A stretch of DNA of 38,360 bases from a virus, in the IMG/VR virus record IMGVR_UViG_3300034061_003159, positions 1-38,360 of that record; one strand, written 5' to 3'. The translations under genes were made by a program, and so were the position numbers. The notes under the pieces are model-generated. The model was not told the origin of the DNA. It saw nothing but the letters and a program-made list of their open reading frames with translations, and did not search any database. Each line of letters begins with the position of its first letter. Position 1 is the stretch's first letter. Positions 30,701 through 36,048 of the stretch are shown in pieces.

Positions 30701-31451
30701 TAATTAAATCACAAACTACAATATTTCTACGTAAATATTCTCCAGAAGAAGGTTTTATTAAAAAGTTTTCAAGATTTATAATTTTTGGATCTTCATTAAA
30801 CAAGACTTTAAAAAGAATCTTTATTGATTCATCAGTCCCTTTTGTTTGATAAAAACTTTTTATATTGGAAATGAAATTATTAATATCTAATTCTGGGGAG
30901 AAATCAAAATCTTCAAATCCTGGTGCAAAAAGATATTTTAACTTTTTATAGAACTCTTCTAAGAATAAAGAACTTAAGTTTGTTACTAATGAACCAGATT
31001 TGTGAGAAGAAGATTTTGTTGTTGTAAAAACTAACTCCTCTGGATTTGATACATTATTAAAAGAAGATATTCCAGAAAATCCACGGAAACAACCTAAAAG
31101 GGTGTTTCCTTCAATTCTTTCATATGTAATTATTTCATCATCAATTTTTAACAAACCATATTGTTTTGGAAATCCTTTTGTAGAAGAAAGAACTATATTA
31201 TTAGATGTCGCTAATATATCAGAGGTAATAGTAATCTGTTCTCGATTTATTTTATCATTTAAAAAATCGAAATTTAAATACTGATCTAAATTCTCTATAA
31301 TATCTGAAGGACCACCTTCAAATTCTTGAGAAATATAGTATTGCTTTAAGAAATCCAAAAATTTTGGATTTTCATCCAAAATAAATTCTGGTATTTGATT
31401 ACTAATAATTTCGTTTACTTTTATTCTACTCTCAAAGTTTGTCGATATCAT
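18741..31451 (-). CDS. 7: Giant gp7-like baseplate wedge protein with YHYH domain
   Basis: A 4,236-residue protein between gp6 and gp8, the position of T4 gene 7. Its N-terminal 320 residues match the C-terminal region of T4 gp7: an ENPKFLDFLKQYY segment, then SFYQTKGTDESIKILFKVLF (T4 DFYSTKGIEASYKFLFKVLY) and LITENCDPFKLVGQQIRSVDG. Residues about 1195-1360 form a YHYH-type domain (GWSRDGYPIYGPYGY, LDEHNGRF, PNGTYAYY). The rest is beta-rich: RG-type modules (KIDDEIITYERI...GCFRGFSG, near 95-130), many GxGY modules, and a C-terminal IFINGVLQEPGVSYEYKGG region. Frame is unbroken for 12.7 kb. GAGG precedes the ATG. T4 gp7 has 1,032 residues and no YHYH domain. Confidence 0.88.
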   Translation of the reverse strand: MISTNFESRIKVNEIISNQIPEFILDENPKFLDFLKQYYISQEFEGGPSDIIENLDQYLNFDFLNDKINREQITITSDILATSNNIVLSSTKGFPKQYGLLKIDDEIITYERIEGNTLLGCFRGFSGISSFNNVSNPEELVFTTTKSSSHKSGSLVTNLSSLFLEEFYKKLKYLFAPGFEDFDFSPELDINNFISNIKSFYQTKGTDESIKILFKVLFNEDPKIINLENFLIKPSSGEYLRRNIVVCDLITENCDPFKLVGQQIRSVDGSFSGPISKIDISTKNNKTLYKIHLFYGYGDDDLIEGNFKITPKTKVSNNVSIGSSTITVDSTLGFENSGKFICNGQEITYQNKSVNQFYECSGVFSPINPGKELYFKDYILYGYENGNIEKKVEFVVVGSLFSISGIENSILLSENDIVEVGEFGSDIRYDIATKEFKEYAFNSWIYNTKSSYNIQKFSIGSPVITLYEDTHPSSLKVGDFVDILLTDTEQKVLDNVVVTSINQREITLDSPIFGILPQQKIDIRRNYEFASSTFIPIKYPQVISNVQNTYISEQNEMYVASNSLPSREITLDIKQSIKNINSNNDSDEFFDGILGGKYTVLSFDNEVPFLTGDVVKYFYTTDSPINGLQNNSEFIVEVLPQKNKIRLYSAASFLPVKDFLRFDKNYSIGSHRFVLIQHASQILLPSNSLKKFTINQNFDLSEKNIETSPGIIGSLINGVDIINYKSTDKVFYGPIEKIDVSNQGFNYDVISPPRAEITSPNTGIGTTALLNLIVTGNFKDVLVDPQQFGIERVISISAKGGNGKGAVFDPITKKQFREITFSAQTIDFGGSINPSNDTFSFSSPHALLDGQKIVYNSNGNLGIGIGSFGGSNLDSGEYLINGGIYYPKVINSTSIQIYTSLNDLTSGINTVGLTTVNTYGIHKFRLYDPIKVLSYVRIVNPGEGYTNKVLKVKPSNVIVQTDTIRFKNHNFNDGDLINYSFDGQQINGLDTNKKYYVLKIDSDNFKLSDGGLKEENETESSKLNYLKRKFVSINSSGSGYQIFSYPPIEVNLTAEYIGISSEVKLTPIVRGSVTGAYLYDQGSDYGSTALNLNINPIVTIKKGSGAQLKPLLINGKVVSVQVQNKGFDYDKNIDLEVVGSGLGCKLRAVVTNGLIESVIVLNEGVGYDNNTSIIISTPGQGAVLIPTIRSLTVNDYYRYPGEFYLENKDKTGLTYAVNGYYSSREGLEFNDPNKNTLHSIIIGWSRDGYPIYGPYGYEDPSNFSSQIVPLKSGYTLNPQNVYNRPSLQDLPPGFFVEDYSFTNSGDLDEHNGRFSKTPEFPNGTYAYYSSTKLDISTAAKTEIVPEFPYFIGNSYRSKPEDNFDLDQNLDLDDETLLRNTFPYRINRKFSRNYYLPKNFGLKQKSEIKSVETGSVDGLIVQIPGENYSVGDKIIFDNEGTGGTGALGVIEKVLNGSDIQSINTTYNLYENVEFTWENSNTIVGKILPSHNLLDQESVEISGLSTSSIKNLAGNHKIIVEPENALLMRELSPASSVGVTTDVYLNKPLSNVSIGSSISINNETFRILNIFENNILRCVRNQTGISHTLSSLVKEIPCIFKIKLNSEYFESKNKSIVYFNPVNSVGVGTLEGKETSITQYYGDFSKQVSVPTRSIYIPNHPFKTNDLVKLSASPSLGSASILVSNTSSGFEFSLPPEVTEDSYVYVINKSKDFIGIVTTVGLTTSSSGLYFASNGSDKYDYKLESVLSSSEVLTGTVSKIKTTINTYTNHGIQNGEFIDLKVIPNLSGISTLKYNSNFNVLLVNPQVFGSSSVSTNENTITLPSHTFQTGQKVFYNAANYVNGGISTGIYYVHKVDSNRIKLCETNSDAISFPVNEINIQNSGGSGQEISKVNPQILSIRNNDLIFDLSDSSLSGYKFDLFYDKNFNRNFVSTAATSQFNVSRSGTIGINAELKLNYDGNLPPLYYCLLNDNNPIFSNDNESDYQIIFVDSFYNQQNCIAYQSSNTSFSISLKRIPESLGYTDQNSNIQYTTSSKNAVGPIASLKLLSGGSGYKKIPRIVGVDTSFSKKLPGKNAYINATTKSIGKYKSIEISNDGFDYPSDKTLRPSANLNTLLILSDNEEISQINVIDGGKNLLSKPNLVLIDTLSREVVQSGILELSLNGSSVGSVKIISRPKGLRSSVHRLYTVNNSNGVSIIGVTTCVDGIVHALVRTPPVYGFTTPPFDVGDYIFVEGVEKGRSEDEFGNISFPGDGFNSTDHGYNFFRVTDFINDPGNSVLKYDISPYTLNPGIPVLSQTTYSSAINEKSYPIFDIVQVKSKFFDGEALYVNNIPTDLEIRNASQDSINVSKTSQEIKIFDRIKGAFSNSQATITDVVSYSGRFNYFSSSKSNLGWLTDVGKLNLDTQALPDNDYYQNLSYSIKSNVEYDRYSEPLNKLVHPIGTKSFGEIGFSSGAKTSIGGTSSLSTVLNLDNQRRVDIIKDYDIAFDYEATQFFSSNVRLLNKKLSNFIECRSNRVLQIDDISNSFSSSEFNKDEFLESITYNITDFYSKFLVQVSNTKNTLEDEISYQVSDLVILNDFKNTYTLNKSNIFTNFDLGYFEGQINNVGDPSLIFNPSDPYGTSYDIKIYREYFSPDNVTGFGITNYGFLRLFSESKEVSPQIGFSTSVFRALSSDYHTIQSSSLIINTRDYSLNYYEVVGTYDGENTHLAEYYFDSSQYFGGYSSGYIGTFGLSVNSGVINLSFINNTNDKLIIKTKTVAIGKTELGEGTHRFLVEDQIPGSEKTSRIESDYRFITGITTIKTFDSSTESLLKSLVRVSVGSTIAIYQVIVISDQTYTKLQSDPFITVGQSNGIGTFSSNNDGSLVNLVFHPDNQFLQSSILVQSVDQFIYSEYDEFNIPEILSYGASRERIYINKYGSINNYGKDRLDFDLNWNRIPIFEKSFNPKNTRQLDLSTGVFTIRNHFFEDNEELIYTPTSSLVGVAASSVGIGSTLVGGTIFTGDSIVGFKTITGIASTDGIITTGDNIINGPNISDNTSIVSIGLTYSYFVGNVSSGSSVITGISNTSILTVGSGIYSGNNTQYGTIISIGINSITSSVYPPSSSGILYYSSNLNYSATLSNVATATSFRNQFQVGIITSICPSTVYARKIDENNFTITGTKNGIGFTFTNSGGGNVHKFEMKKKLEKTVLTVNGVLQSPISYTPLSKTLSNNIGGLVSAGTSFISLSGISSIQPIDILKVNNEYMTVINVGFGTTVYGPISGLGTIPLCNVNRGTLGSISTTHSDNSDVRIYRGSYNIVGNKIWFSEAPDGKGNNALLADNYLPLPKSTFNGRVYLRKDYSTNRIYDDISLQFTGVGRTFTLYSQGKTVSDAIPGNNILILNDIYQTPDTTNNTTNNYEILNSGGISSIRFKGITLPNTSQTFTVDYDINQNDLPKGGVLVSLAFTGGYGYAPLIGVPSDVLDVSVGAGGSIKSIGFTTSIIVGLAATGNIGITTDIITGINTDSIRINQKVMNILNKYVDEIKFVPQYVNLKVPNITNILQNDTLVSSVGVNSITLSKLTTNASSLTTSFGFDFGDEFKGSGYFNSVSVAITDTSHVGSAATIIANVGSGGSITSFSIINGGTGYSNPMAVISDPTYQNLSIKGLYRPSIGNTSTTGIGLSITVVASPSERVGIGSSYSYISDFIITKPGYSFELGDVFTLNGLTTSAGLSKPLEELVFTVTEVKSDTFAAWQVGEFDFVDTIKSLQNGSRTRFPLIKDNKLLSFERSKTDPAADIIDFSTILLIFINGVLQEPGVSYEYKGGTTFKFFEPPKFEDNISIFFYRGTIGVDSVEINVYPTIKPGDSIQIKQNENLPFTIGQDPRVISFITSSDSFETGIYLGEGIDELNPKPMDLIPQKTDLVTNLITQYKDRDSLESQVFPTAKIIKSISSSDTEIFVDDAQFFKYEENDFDLNIPNFSGLIINHKTIVSAALTATVSVASTISKITVNDGGSGYNGVGVGNSILLKLRSVSSIGGTDATIYATVSAAGTITTPIDIVNPGYGYTSSNPPEVIAPVSGSTNELVTDINFVQGFSGIITGITTCPGIGTYMALKFFTSYDQDSNISDLLVGYPIYIFDTSIGNGITSIDSNNLEIVSIGNTYCDNIYKIHQIVNLNLNGEIICNISDNTTVVGLNTSGSSIKGRFSWGKFSSVKRSETNPLSIDLSSYTTSPGLSSFPTIQRRGYGLRELGGLVKIFLD

Positions 31452-31452
31452 A

Positions 31453-33333
31453 TTACCTCGTTATTTTACCGTTAGAATAACTTGAAGTTACTGGAAAATC
31501 AACTCCTGAAATTTGCTCACCAGAAACAATAGTATCTCTTAGCATATTTATGTTGTTTGCGCTAGTGTTTACGTCAAAAATAACGTATAAATCTTTTAGT
31601 CCTATTACATCATTTGATTCTGGATATGCCTGAACTTCAATTACACCATTTGGTAAAGAAGTTGAGGAAATATTGATCGTATTGATAAGTATTTCGCCAG
31701 TTTTGTAATCAACAGTGCCTATTGATTTTTTAACAATTTGGAATGTTTTTAAATCTTCTAATGGTTTAACTATTGTTAACTCTCCAATATCACTAGATGA
31801 AGCAACATCAACGAAGAAACAAGTTCCAGTTTCCCCCAAAATAGTAAATCCAGTGCTTTTAATGTTATATTTACCTAGTTCTTTATGGAATTGATTTCCA
31901 AAACATAACTCATACTGGGCAAAATTATTTAAAACACAATTTAAATTGCGTCTCATTTTAACTTTCGTAATATTTGAAGTTATAGAAGGATCAACATTAT
32001 CAATTAGTTGAACAACTTTACTATATCTAAACCTACCAGAGAATTTATTAGATTGTATAGATTTTGCGTAATTATCCAATGATGTAATTACCTTTTCTTT
32101 TATTTCAGAGGGATTTAAAATTCTATTTGAATTGTAATAAATTGAACTATCTATTTCAACATAAAGAACTTTAAGATCCATTATCTGGTGATTTATTCCA
32201 ATTACACCATATTTTTTTAATTTTTTAACAATATCTTGTTTCGTGAAGTCGGATAATCTATAAGAATCTTTTGGTTTAATACTTATGAAAACATTTCCGT
32301 ACTGAGGTGGTTCCATAGTTTCACCTCCAATAACAGTTACTGCTTCTGCTTCTGGATATAAGTATTTTACTATAGATTCATAATCTACTGAAGTAACTGC
32401 TCTATATTGTGAAGAATACAGTCTAGGGGCAAAATACTTTATAGAATCTATAGATTCTATATCATTTCCACCAGTAGCTGGAGATAATGTAGTTATAGAT
32501 ACTGGTTGCGCAGGAGTTTGAATTTGGTCTAAATTATTAGTTAAAATGCCAGCAAATGAAAATAAAGATGGACCATCTCCGTTTTTGCCATCAGTGATGA
32601 TATAACTAATTTCTACAGTAGATCCTCCCTCTATAGGTTTTCCCAAAATACCATCACCAAATAAGATTTGATACCTATTATCTTCTATCTCTTGTATCAA
32701 AAATATTTCAGAATTTCCATCAATTTCTGTTATATTATCAACTAAACTATATTTTAAACCATTAACTTTGACATTTAAGGTGCTAGTATCTATATTTTGA
32801 TTATCTAAAATAAATTTACGAGTTGATTGATTAACATTAGTAAATTTTTGTGTAATTAAATTACCTTGATATATTTCAACTTCTGTAAAAGTTGCTATTG
32901 CTGAATTTGCATCAACTGTAGTAATTATATTGGAAGGTATTGAAAAAACATAATTAGTATTTTCTGAAGCGCCCACACAAACTAATCCAGATTTAAGTAT
33001 AATTTGTGTAGGTGCTGTAGATACAGATCCTAAATTTACATTAAACGATATTTTTGCTTTTGAGCATGTTTTGGATCTAGGAACATAACCTACATTTCTT
33101 GCCAATGAAACTACATTTTCTCTAACAGTTGCAGAATCTAAAAAAGATTCATTAACTATCATATTTGCATTGAATGCTGTTATGTAAGTATTGTATGCAA
33201 GAACATCAATTAAGACGGATAAATTTGAACCTTCAAAATCAAAATCGGTGAAATTTGAATTTAACCGAAGGTAATCTTTTATTGATGTTTTAATCTGATC
33301 GAAATCCAGATTTGCAAATTTAGTAAAAGGCAT
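31453..33333 (-). CDS. 6: Baseplate wedge subunit gp6 (baseplate J-like)
   Basis: gp6 forms the inner ring that ties the six wedges together and controls baseplate opening. The N-terminus PFTKFANLDFDQIKTSIKDY, then SNLSVLIDVLAYNTYITAFN and NESFLDSATVRENVVSLARN, is diagnostic. QILFGDGILGKPIEGGSTVE is the conserved baseplate-J core. The length is 626 residues, close to T4 gp6 (660). It ends one base before the gp7-like ATG and begins one base after the gp25 stop, a tight gp25-gp6-gp7 unit. Confidence 0.96.
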   Translation of the reverse strand: MPFTKFANLDFDQIKTSIKDYLRLNSNFTDFDFEGSNLSVLIDVLAYNTYITAFNANMIVNESFLDSATVRENVVSLARNVGYVPRSKTCSKAKISFNVNLGSVSTAPTQIILKSGLVCVGASENTNYVFSIPSNIITTVDANSAIATFTEVEIYQGNLITQKFTNVNQSTRKFILDNQNIDTSTLNVKVNGLKYSLVDNITEIDGNSEIFLIQEIEDNRYQILFGDGILGKPIEGGSTVEISYIITDGKNGDGPSLFSFAGILTNNLDQIQTPAQPVSITTLSPATGGNDIESIDSIKYFAPRLYSSQYRAVTSVDYESIVKYLYPEAEAVTVIGGETMEPPQYGNVFISIKPKDSYRLSDFTKQDIVKKLKKYGVIGINHQIMDLKVLYVEIDSSIYYNSNRILNPSEIKEKVITSLDNYAKSIQSNKFSGRFRYSKVVQLIDNVDPSITSNITKVKMRRNLNCVLNNFAQYELCFGNQFHKELGKYNIKSTGFTILGETGTCFFVDVASSSDIGELTIVKPLEDLKTFQIVKKSIGTVDYKTGEILINTINISSTSLPNGVIEVQAYPESNDVIGLKDLYVIFDVNTSANNINMLRDTIVSGEQISGVDFPVTSSYSNGKITR

Positions 33334-33334
33334 T

Positions 33335-33736
33335 TTATCTGATTGCCTCTAAAATGTAGGTGAATGTTTGTCTTGGTGCAGTTTCACCAATAATATTAAA
33401 GTATATAATAATTTCAAAAGAATTTAAGTCTGGATAAGGAGTAACCTCAATCTCAACATCAGATACTCTTGGTTCAAAGTTTAATATTGCAACTTCTATA
33501 TAATTTTTTAATATTGAAGCCGTACCAAAATCTATAAATTCAAATAAACTAGGTTTTATTTGAGATCCAAACAGAGGATTAAAAAATCTCTCACTTGGAA
33601 CAGTTTGAATAATATTTTTTATAGACTTTTTAATCGCAGTTTCATTAGTCAAAACGAGAATATCTTTGGTAACTGGGTGCATATCAAAAGATAAACTAAT
33701 ATCTTTAAATCCTTTTGATATTCTCGTTATTGCCAT
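33335..33736 (-). CDS. 25: Baseplate wedge subunit gp25 (lysozyme-fold, non-enzymatic)
   Basis: gp25 anchors the sheath to the baseplate through gp6 and is conserved in all contractile injection systems. The 133 residues compare with 132 in T4. SFDMHPVTKDILVLTNETAI, QTVPSERFFNPLFGS and the EPR-type motif LNFEPRVSDVEIEV are characteristic. A TATAAATA late promoter lies 27 nt upstream of the ATG, making this the first gene of the baseplate wedge transcript. Confidence 0.96.
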   Translation of the reverse strand: MAITRISKGFKDISLSFDMHPVTKDILVLTNETAIKKSIKNIIQTVPSERFFNPLFGSQIKPSLFEFIDFGTASILKNYIEVAILNFEPRVSDVEIEVTPYPDLNSFEIIIYFNIIGETAPRQTFTYILEAIR

Positions 33737-33763
33737 TAAAGTATTAAATGATGTACTTTTTTT

Positions 33764-33771
33764 TATTTATA
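33764..33771 (-). promoter_or_regulatory. T4-type late promoter (TATAAATA) for gp25-gp6-gp7
   Basis: A perfect TATAAATA on the minus strand, directly after the stop codon of the 81-residue gene and 27 nt before the gp25 ATG. Its exact consensus and its place at the head of the baseplate wedge genes make it the best-supported late promoter here. Confidence 0.75.
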
Positions 33772-34017
33772 CTAGGTCCATGGACGTCCGTAAATTGGCT
33801 CTGTTCCATAATCCCAATCATCATAATCTACATCATTTCTTATAGATTTGTGAGATGCTTCAGATAAATTGAATTTATTTTTTCCAATTTCATCGTGCAT
33901 GATTTCCTGAATTACTTTTTTCTTTTCTGGAGAGGAATTGTAATCAGTCACTAATTTTGTGGTGCCCCACATTTGATGCATGTAGTTTTGATCTCTATCT
34001 ACTGGTAAATTTGACAT
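33772..34017 (-). CDS. Small conserved hypothetical protein upstream of gp25
   Basis: An 81-residue charged protein beginning SNLPVDRDQNYMHQMWGTTK, with a helical middle (SPEKKKVIQEIMHDEIGKNK) and an acidic aromatic C-terminus (DVDYDDWDYGTEPIYGRPW). A good AGGAG Shine-Dalgarno lies 6 nt before the ATG at 34017. It has no recognised domain. Its place between speD and gp25 suggests a virion-assembly helper, but nothing in the sequence shows a function. Confidence 0.7.
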   Translation of the reverse strand: MSNLPVDRDQNYMHQMWGTTKLVTDYNSSPEKKKVIQEIMHDEIGKNKFNLSEASHKSIRNDVDYDDWDYGTEPIYGRPWT

Positions 34018-34025
34018 TTTAGCTC

Positions 34026-34055
34026 CTGTTTTTTGGTAAAAACAGAACTTTTTTT
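34026..34055 (+). terminator. Hairpin plus T-tract, terminator-like on the plus strand
   Basis: CTGTTTTT (34026-34033) pairs perfectly with AAAAACAG (34038-34045) around the loop TGGT. On the plus strand, after AAC, it is followed by seven T residues (34049-34055). This is the form of an intrinsic terminator, but no plus-strand gene is present. On the minus strand the same stem lies in the leader of the 81-residue gene, and its 3' arm abuts the AGGAG Shine-Dalgarno sequence, so it could tune translation instead. Confidence 0.5.
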
Positions 34056-34086
34056 GGAAGGAGGTTGCTATCTCCCCTACCAGTAT

Positions 34087-34413
34087 TTAACGATACAAGT
34101 ATCTTAACTTATAATTGTCAGAATTTAGGTATTTTAACAGTTCAATAGCAATTAATTTTGGATTTCCTTCGCCACAGGTGTAAACATCTATTGCCAAACA
34201 CCCATTTTCAGGCCATGTATGGCAAGAAACGTGACTTTCTGCGAGAGAAATCACGATTGTACACCCTTGAGGTACGAAACAATGTGAAAAAATGTTCAAA
34301 ATAGTCATTTTTGCACGATTAATGCCCCTTTCCATTGCTTCTTGGAGAGATATGGCATCATTAATGAGGTTAGAATCGACATCATACACTTCGAGAAGAA
34401 GGTGATTTCCCAT
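34087..34413 (-). CDS. speD: S-adenosylmethionine decarboxylase proenzyme (SpeD)
   Basis: This pyruvoyl enzyme decarboxylates S-adenosylmethionine to supply the aminopropyl donor for spermidine. I take the ATG at 34413 (108 residues); the open frame extends five codons to a TTG. The hallmark LAESHVSCHTWPENG contains the self-cleavage site Glu59-Ser60, where Ser60 becomes the pyruvoyl group; the active-site His65 and Cys80 (DVYTCG) are also present. The length fits the short bacterial and archaeal class. It is a known auxiliary metabolic gene of cyanomyoviruses. An AATAAATA motif 34 nt upstream suggests late expression, perhaps to supply polyamine for packaged DNA. Confidence 0.95.
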   Translation of the reverse strand: MGNHLLLEVYDVDSNLINDAISLQEAMERGINRAKMTILNIFSHCFVPQGCTIVISLAESHVSCHTWPENGCLAIDVYTCGEGNPKLIAIELLKYLNSDNYKLRYLYR

Positions 34414-34446
34414 TGAAAACTGTTTCAATTCAATTTAGATAAAAAA

Positions 34447-34905
34447 TTATTTATTTCTAATATTTTGAACCATTTCGTAGTCTTTTTCCAAGATTTTTTT
34501 TAGATATTCATCGTCCCAAAGATCATAATATCCAGTTTTTGCTAAAATTTTTCTCATTTTAGTCAAAAATTGTTCATTTTGATATAATATTAGGTTATAA
34601 AGTCCATTATTTGTTTGAACACCGTTAATAAAACTTACTTCATCTCTAAAATCATCAAAAAATTTGTATTTTGGATATAATTCATTCAATTCTTGAATTT
34701 TTTGATATCCATAATCTATATCTAAATCATCTTCAACTACAAAAATGACGACACCAAACTCTTCATCAAGAGGTTTGATATCGTCAATTGAACAATTTAT
34801 AATTTTATATGTATTTGTTTTTGCAAAAGGGCATATCGAGAAACCTTTGAGGTCTGGATGAGATTTTTTTAGTTTATCAATCCACTCCTCAAGGTCATCA
34901 ATCAT
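34447..34905 (-). CDS. Conserved hypothetical protein with a GFSICPFA motif
   Basis: A 152-residue soluble protein. It starts EEWIDKLKKSHPDLKGFSIC, with PFAK at about 26-29, resembling the WxxxxV..LxxCPFA opening of DUF1415-type proteins, although the rest is not clearly that family. A central VVIFVVEDDLDID stretch and the block INGVQTNNGLYNLIL are the most distinctive parts. Homologues appear in T4-like cyanophages next to the small basic gene upstream, with which it overlaps by 4 nt (ATGA). The function is unknown; a cysteine-dependent or metabolite-binding role would be speculation. Confidence 0.75.
   Translation of the reverse strand: MIDDLEEWIDKLKKSHPDLKGFSICPFAKTNTYKIINCSIDDIKPLDEEFGVVIFVVEDDLDIDYGYQKIQELNELYPKYKFFDDFRDEVSFINGVQTNNGLYNLILYQNEQFLTKMRKILAKTGYYDLWDDEYLKKILEKDYEMVQNIRNK
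34448..34455 (-). promoter_or_regulatory. Late promoter motif (AATAAATA) ahead of speD
   Basis: AATAAATA on the minus strand overlaps the stop codon of the 152-residue gene and lies 34 nt before the chosen speD ATG, the same geometry as the gp18 motif. If used, speD would be transcribed with the virion genes. The background is AT-rich, so confidence is moderate. Confidence 0.5.
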
Positions 34906-35057
34906 CCTTTACCTTGACCTCTATACTTTTTACGAGCCTTATTGCGAGACGTGGCAGCATACTTGGTGCCGTCACCATCTCCCTGCCTTGTTTTCTTCGG
35001 AGGTCCAGGAATATAAGACGTGCGCTTATTCAGACCACCTTTTGCCTTTACTGCCAT
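34902..35057 (-). CDS. Small, very basic protein (51 residues)
   Basis: Translated by hand: the protein starts MAVKAKGGLNKRTSYIPGPP and ends RNKARKKYRGQGKG. About 14 of 51 residues are Lys or Arg, with Gly-rich segments and no acidic helix, typical of a nucleic-acid-binding or ribosome-associated peptide. It is almost certainly real: its TGA overlaps the ATG of the next gene (ATGA), a GGAG Shine-Dalgarno sequence precedes its ATG, and I recall a similar short basic protein in T4-like cyanophages. Function unknown. Confidence 0.8.
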   Translation of the reverse strand: MAVKAKGGLNKRTSYIPGPPKKTRQGDGDGTKYAATSRNKARKKYRGQGKG

Positions 35058-35059
35058 AA

Positions 35060-35230
35060 TTAATCTCCTACAATTTCAGTTTGTATTTCAGAAGGGTTTG
35101 GAGAACCTGTCTTATAATATTGAAATGACAGGTCCTCCAAGATGTCGAAAAATTCTTGCTCTGTTAGATTAGTGTAGATTTTACGTCCTCTACACAGAAT
35201 ATTGTATTTTTCGTCAGATTTGTTAGACAT
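35060..35230 (-). CDS. Small conserved cyanophage protein
   Basis: I choose the ATG at 35230 (56 residues, starting MSNKSDEKYNILCRGRKIYT) over the longer frame to 35278, because it shares its A with the upstream gene's stop (TGATG) and the extra 16 residues lie inside that gene. The body (NLTEQEFFDILEDLSFQYYK, TGSPNPSEIQTEI) is an acidic helical domain of a type seen in cyanophages next to the glycosyltransferase gene. No function is known. Confidence 0.75.
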   Translation of the reverse strand: MSNKSDEKYNILCRGRKIYTNLTEQEFFDILEDLSFQYYKTGSPNPSEIQTEIVGD

Positions 35231-35991
35231 CAAATAACTCTTGTTTTTTCGTGACCGACTCGTACACGTGGATCGCACCAGATTTCAAAGCCTGCTTCTT
35301 TTGCATCTAAACAGAAACTGACATCTTCTCCACACATATCTTGAACATCACCAGATTCAAAAACTTGCATCTTGGGAGCAAACCAAGGATACTTCATTTC
35401 AGAATGCTCAAATACTCCGTGCTTAATTAGCAACCAACCAAATCCAGTGTAATCAACAGTAAATGGTTTGCGGCGCTTTGAGATTGTTTCGAGAGTCTCA
35501 TGATTCATAACTCCACCATTACTGCGGAAGTCTTCTTCATCTAACCAGTGTGCAACAGATGTAGTCATTCCGTCTTCTGTTACGTACCAACCTGCTGCGA
35601 TGTCTTTGTCCATTAAGATTAATTGGAAAAACTTTTCAGTGTTGAATACAATATCAGAGTCAATCCAAAGTTGATAATCGTAATTAAGTTTTCCGTCCCA
35701 GGGAAGTTGATCAGGTCCACGAAGAACGTTTGCCCCCAAACACTTACAACGGGCAAAATTCACCATGGAACTATAATCTTGAGAAATTTGAATACTTGCC
35801 CCGTTCTGCACGAGATCGAAGCACATCTGCACAAAATTCTTCAAGAATGTATAAGAAACTCCTCTACCAGGAAGACAAAAAACAATTGATTTCCCACGAA
35901 TAATTTCTCTTGCCTTTTCGTAATCAAATTCTGGTTCTGATGAGTTTGAGGCAACGGGTGCCTTTGCTTTTACCGTAAATCCTTTAGTCAT
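35230..35991 (-). CDS. GT-A-like glycosyltransferase of cyanophage type
   Basis: A 253-residue cytoplasmic protein. CLPGRGVSYTFLKNFVQMCF (39-58) begins a Rossmann-like half. YDYQLWIDSDIVFN contains the Asp111-Ser-Asp113 DxD metal-binding motif of GT-A glycosyltransferases. CGEDVSFCLDAKEAGFEIWC (220-239) and His247 match the usual GED...H acceptor and metal region. The donor and target are unknown: modification of phage DNA, a virion protein or a host envelope sugar are all possible. A near-consensus sigma-70 promoter lies just upstream, so it is likely expressed early, before the late structural genes that follow. Confidence 0.82.
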   Translation of the reverse strand: MTKGFTVKAKAPVASNSSEPEFDYEKAREIIRGKSIVFCLPGRGVSYTFLKNFVQMCFDLVQNGASIQISQDYSSMVNFARCKCLGANVLRGPDQLPWDGKLNYDYQLWIDSDIVFNTEKFFQLILMDKDIAAGWYVTEDGMTTSVAHWLDEEDFRSNGGVMNHETLETISKRRKPFTVDYTGFGWLLIKHGVFEHSEMKYPWFAPKMQVFESGDVQDMCGEDVSFCLDAKEAGFEIWCDPRVRVGHEKTRVI

Positions 35992-36014
35992 AATAGGAAT
36001 AATTTTACTTCAGT

Positions 36015-36043
36015 ATCATACAGTATTATGTATAAAATGTCAA
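36015..36043 (-). promoter_or_regulatory. Near-consensus sigma-70 promoter for the glycosyltransferase gene
   Basis: On the minus strand, a perfect -35 box TTGACA (36038-36043), a 17-nt spacer and the -10 box TATGAT (36015-36020) precede the ATG at 35991. The predicted start near 36008 gives a leader of about 17 nt. It is the only clear host-type promoter in the AT-rich half and implies early transcription by unmodified host RNA polymerase. Confidence 0.8.
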
Positions 36044-36048
36044 TTTCT

